Of a DNA stretch of 5,937 nt, positions 4,357 through 5,937 are shown piece by piece (the first letter of the stretch is position 1; every line of letters begins with the position of its first letter). The position numbers and the translations under genes are program-made. The notes below the pieces were generated by a model, which was given only the letters and a program-made list of their open reading frames with translations, searched no databases and was not told the DNA's origin. This DNA is from an uncultured Clostridia bacterium. GTDB taxonomy: Bacteria; Bacillota; Clostridia; Oscillospirales; Ruminococcaceae. The stretch lies in assembly GCA_947177545.1 (NCBI GenBank), contig CAMWVF010000079.1, forward strand, positions 1 to 5,937, read 5' to 3'.

Positions 4357-5937
4357 AAAACGTTTCGGAAAAATTCTTTCCTTTATAACTGCGGCAGCTA
4401 TGACTGTAACATTTGCCGCTCCCGCAGTATTTGCGGTGTCGGCTCCGAGCAGCGAGACAGTCATTGCCTCGGAGGCGGACTTTGCGGAATTTGTAAAAAG
4501 CTGCGTCCTTGACAGCAACACAAGAGGGAAAAAGTACTCTTTGGAATGCGACATTGAGCTTTCCTCCGACTTTAAGCCGATACCCACTTTCTGCGGTACG
4601 TTGGAGGGAAACGGTCACACTGTCTCGGGTCTGAATCTTACTGAAAGCAGCTCGGACATGGGTCTTTTCAGATACATTGAAAAAGAGGGTACTGTAAAAA
4701 ATCTTAACGTACACGGCAGGACAGCTCCCTCGGGCAGCGCAAGCGAGTGCGGAGGCATTGCAGGCGTAAACAGGGGCAGGATATTAAGCTGCAATTTCAG
4801 CGGCATGGTCAGCGGCAAGGAACGCTGCGGAGGCATTGTCGGGTTAAACGAAAAAACAGGTCTTATAGCTGGCTGCAAGACTACGGGACTTGTGCAGGCA
4901 AGGCATTACACAGGCGGCATTGCGGGTGAAAATCACGGAATTATCGTAAACTGCGAGAACAAGTCTTTGGTAAACGTTATGGCTTTTGACGACTCAATTG
5001 ACTTGGAAAACATTAACATTGACGACATTTACTCCACCGAAAACGCCGCCGATATAACCGACGAAGGCGGTATTACTGGGTACTCCACGGGAAACATTCA
5101 GAACTGCGTAAACAAAGGTAACGTCGGTTACATTCACGTGGGTTATAACGTTGGTGGAATTGCTGGCAGACAGGAGGGCTACATAAGCGGCTGCGAAAAC
5201 TACGGCGTTATAAACGGCCGTAAGGACACGGGCGGCATTGTGGGTCAAGCTGAACCGCATATTTCCCTGCTGTTTTCGGAGCGTTCAATGAGCAAACTCC
5301 GCACACAGCTTGACGAGTTAAACGTACTTATCGACCGCGCAATAAACGATGCGGACGCCGATTCCTCGGAGCTTTCCGCAAACTGGGACGAAATTTGCGG
5401 CGAGCTTGAAAGCGCACGGCAGATATCCGACGAATTTCTCGACAAGACGGACGATATCATCAACGCAAATATCGACTCGGTAAACGAGCTTAGCTCCCGT
5501 ATTTCCGACTTTATAGACATGGCTGCTCCTGCGGCGGAAAGCCTGGAGGACGCTTCAAACTCAATGTCCGAGGCGTTCGGCAGCTTGAAAAATTCCGTAC
5601 AGCTCATATCAGACTCATTGGAGACTGCGGACGAGGGAATGAAAGTGCTGTTCCCTATTTTGCAGGATTTGGAGGACGCTGTAAACAGCTTTAAGCAGGC
5701 TTCCGCGTCCCTTGACAATTCCTTTGAAGAACTTCAAAGCTCCGTAGGCGATGAGCAGAGCATGGAGTCCGCATTAAACAATCTCAGCAGTTCGATACAA
5801 GGCATATCCAGCGCTGCGGGAAATCTTTCAGGGACGGCGGCAAGGCTTGCGGAGGCTATTAACGAGTTTGCAAACGACCCGTCCATAGACGCTGAAAAGC
5901 AGGAAATACAAAAACAGCTGAGACTTCTTTCGGACGC
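4349..5937 (+). CDS. Secreted GLUG-like beta-helix and coiled-coil protein, 3' end outside window
   Basis: At least 529 residues are open from ATG 4349 to the window edge. Residues 1-29 form a signal peptide: KKR at 3-5, a hydrophobic core at 9-28, and AxA-like cleavage sites after Ala29 (VFA) or Ala32 (VSA). Residues 40-125 resemble the usual N-terminal part of GLUG-type surface proteins (TLEGNGHTVSGLNL, GLFRYIEKEGTVKNL). Residues 134-299 hold six Gly-Gly-Ile-x-Gly units, most followed by a turn and Ile-x-x-Cys, as expected for a right-handed beta-helix. From about 308 to the window edge the sequence is helical, rich in Ser, Asp, Glu and Leu and nearly free of Pro and Gly, probably a long coiled coil. 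The C-terminus, and so any membrane anchor or sortase signal, is not visible. The gene overlaps the transporter by 8 bases (4349-4356), implying co-translation and a joint role outside the membrane. Its biochemical function is unknown; adhesion, substrate capture or a periplasmic-adaptor-like role are possible. Confidence 0.88.
   Translation, partial: MNKKRFGKILSFITAAAMTVTFAAPAVFAVSAPSSETVIASEADFAEFVKSCVLDSNTRGKKYSLECDIELSSDFKPIPTFCGTLEGNGHTVSGLNLTESSSDMGLFRYIEKEGTVKNLNVHGRTAPSGSASECGGIAGVNRGRILSCNFSGMVSGKERCGGIVGLNEKTGLIAGCKTTGLVQARHYTGGIAGENHGIIVNCENKSLVNVMAFDDSIDLENINIDDIYSTENAADITDEGGITGYSTGNIQNCVNKGNVGYIHVGYNVGGIAGRQEGYISGCENYGVINGRKDTGGIVGQAEPHISLLFSERSMSKLRTQLDELNVLIDRAINDADADSSELSANWDEICGELESARQISDEFLDKTDDIINANIDSVNELSSRISDFIDMAAPAAESLEDASNSMSEAFGSLKNSVQLISDSLETADEGMKVLFPILQDLEDAVNSFKQASASLDNSFEELQSSVGDEQSMESALNNLSSSIQGISSAAGNLSGTAARLAEAINEFANDPSIDAEKQEIQKQLRLLSD
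4748..5245 (+). repeat. Six GLUG-like Gly-Gly-Ile repeats with a cysteine ladder
   Basis: The first Gly of each GGI[A/V/T]G core is at residue 135, 161, 189, 240, 269 and 295. Spacing is 26-29 residues, except for one 51-residue step caused by an acidic insertion at about 211-238. Five units carry a Cys 13 residues after the first Gly (148, 202, 253, 282) or 15 after it (176). Cys134 and Cys160 precede two of the cores. The period suits one or two beta-helix turns per unit. The match to the GLUG family is by pattern, not by a profile search. Confidence 0.8.

Noticed and set aside
4748..5245. Tandem DNA repeat or CRISPR-like array
   Set aside because: The regularity is in the protein (Gly-Gly-Ile units); the nucleotide sequence differs between units and there are no identical direct repeats.
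5245..5718. 157-codon minus-strand open frame rich in Ser, Glu and Ala
   Set aside because: It mirrors the Ser/Asp/Glu-rich coiled-coil region of the secreted protein, where biased codons leave the reverse strand open.

Overview
The window most likely comes from a low-to-mid GC anaerobic Firmicute, probably a gut-type Clostridium relative such as the Ruminococcus/Oscillospira group. The clues are strong AAGGAGG-type ribosome binding sites, sigma-A promoters in AT-rich spacers, a TTG start, a Gly-Gly-Ile repeat surface protein and a short Gram-positive signal peptide. This placement is inferred from style, not from a marker gene.

Layout. Bases 1-1474 (minus strand, 3' end outside the window) encode a flavin-dependent pyridine nucleotide-disulfide oxidoreductase of the CoA-disulfide reductase / NADH oxidase type, entering a divergent rhodanese-like C-terminal domain. 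It is read from a near-consensus extended -10 promoter at 1507-1535. The 365-base divergent spacer (1475-1839) holds this promoter, one or two plus-strand promoter candidates, and an unexplained 77-codon reading frame (1591-1824) that looks protein-like but is broken by one in-frame TAG.

Bases 1840-4356 (plus) encode an 838-residue, 12-TM RND/MMPL-family membrane transporter with an Asp-Tyr pair in each half. Its cytoplasmic tail ends in seven tandem [Gly/Ala]-x-[Ile/Val]-x tetrapeptides resembling a small bactofilin-like beta-helix. Its last codons overlap the start of a secreted protein (4349 to the window end, incomplete). That protein has a signal peptide, a GLUG-like beta-helix built from six Gly-Gly-Ile units with regularly placed cysteines, and a long helical, probably coiled-coil region.

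The transporter and the secreted protein are almost certainly co-translated, so they probably work together at the membrane or cell surface. A beta-helix plus coiled-coil protein paired with an RND pump in a one-membrane cell is the part most worth following up. Neither substrate nor function can be read from the sequence. The oxidoreductase is transcribed away from this pair and need not be functionally linked.
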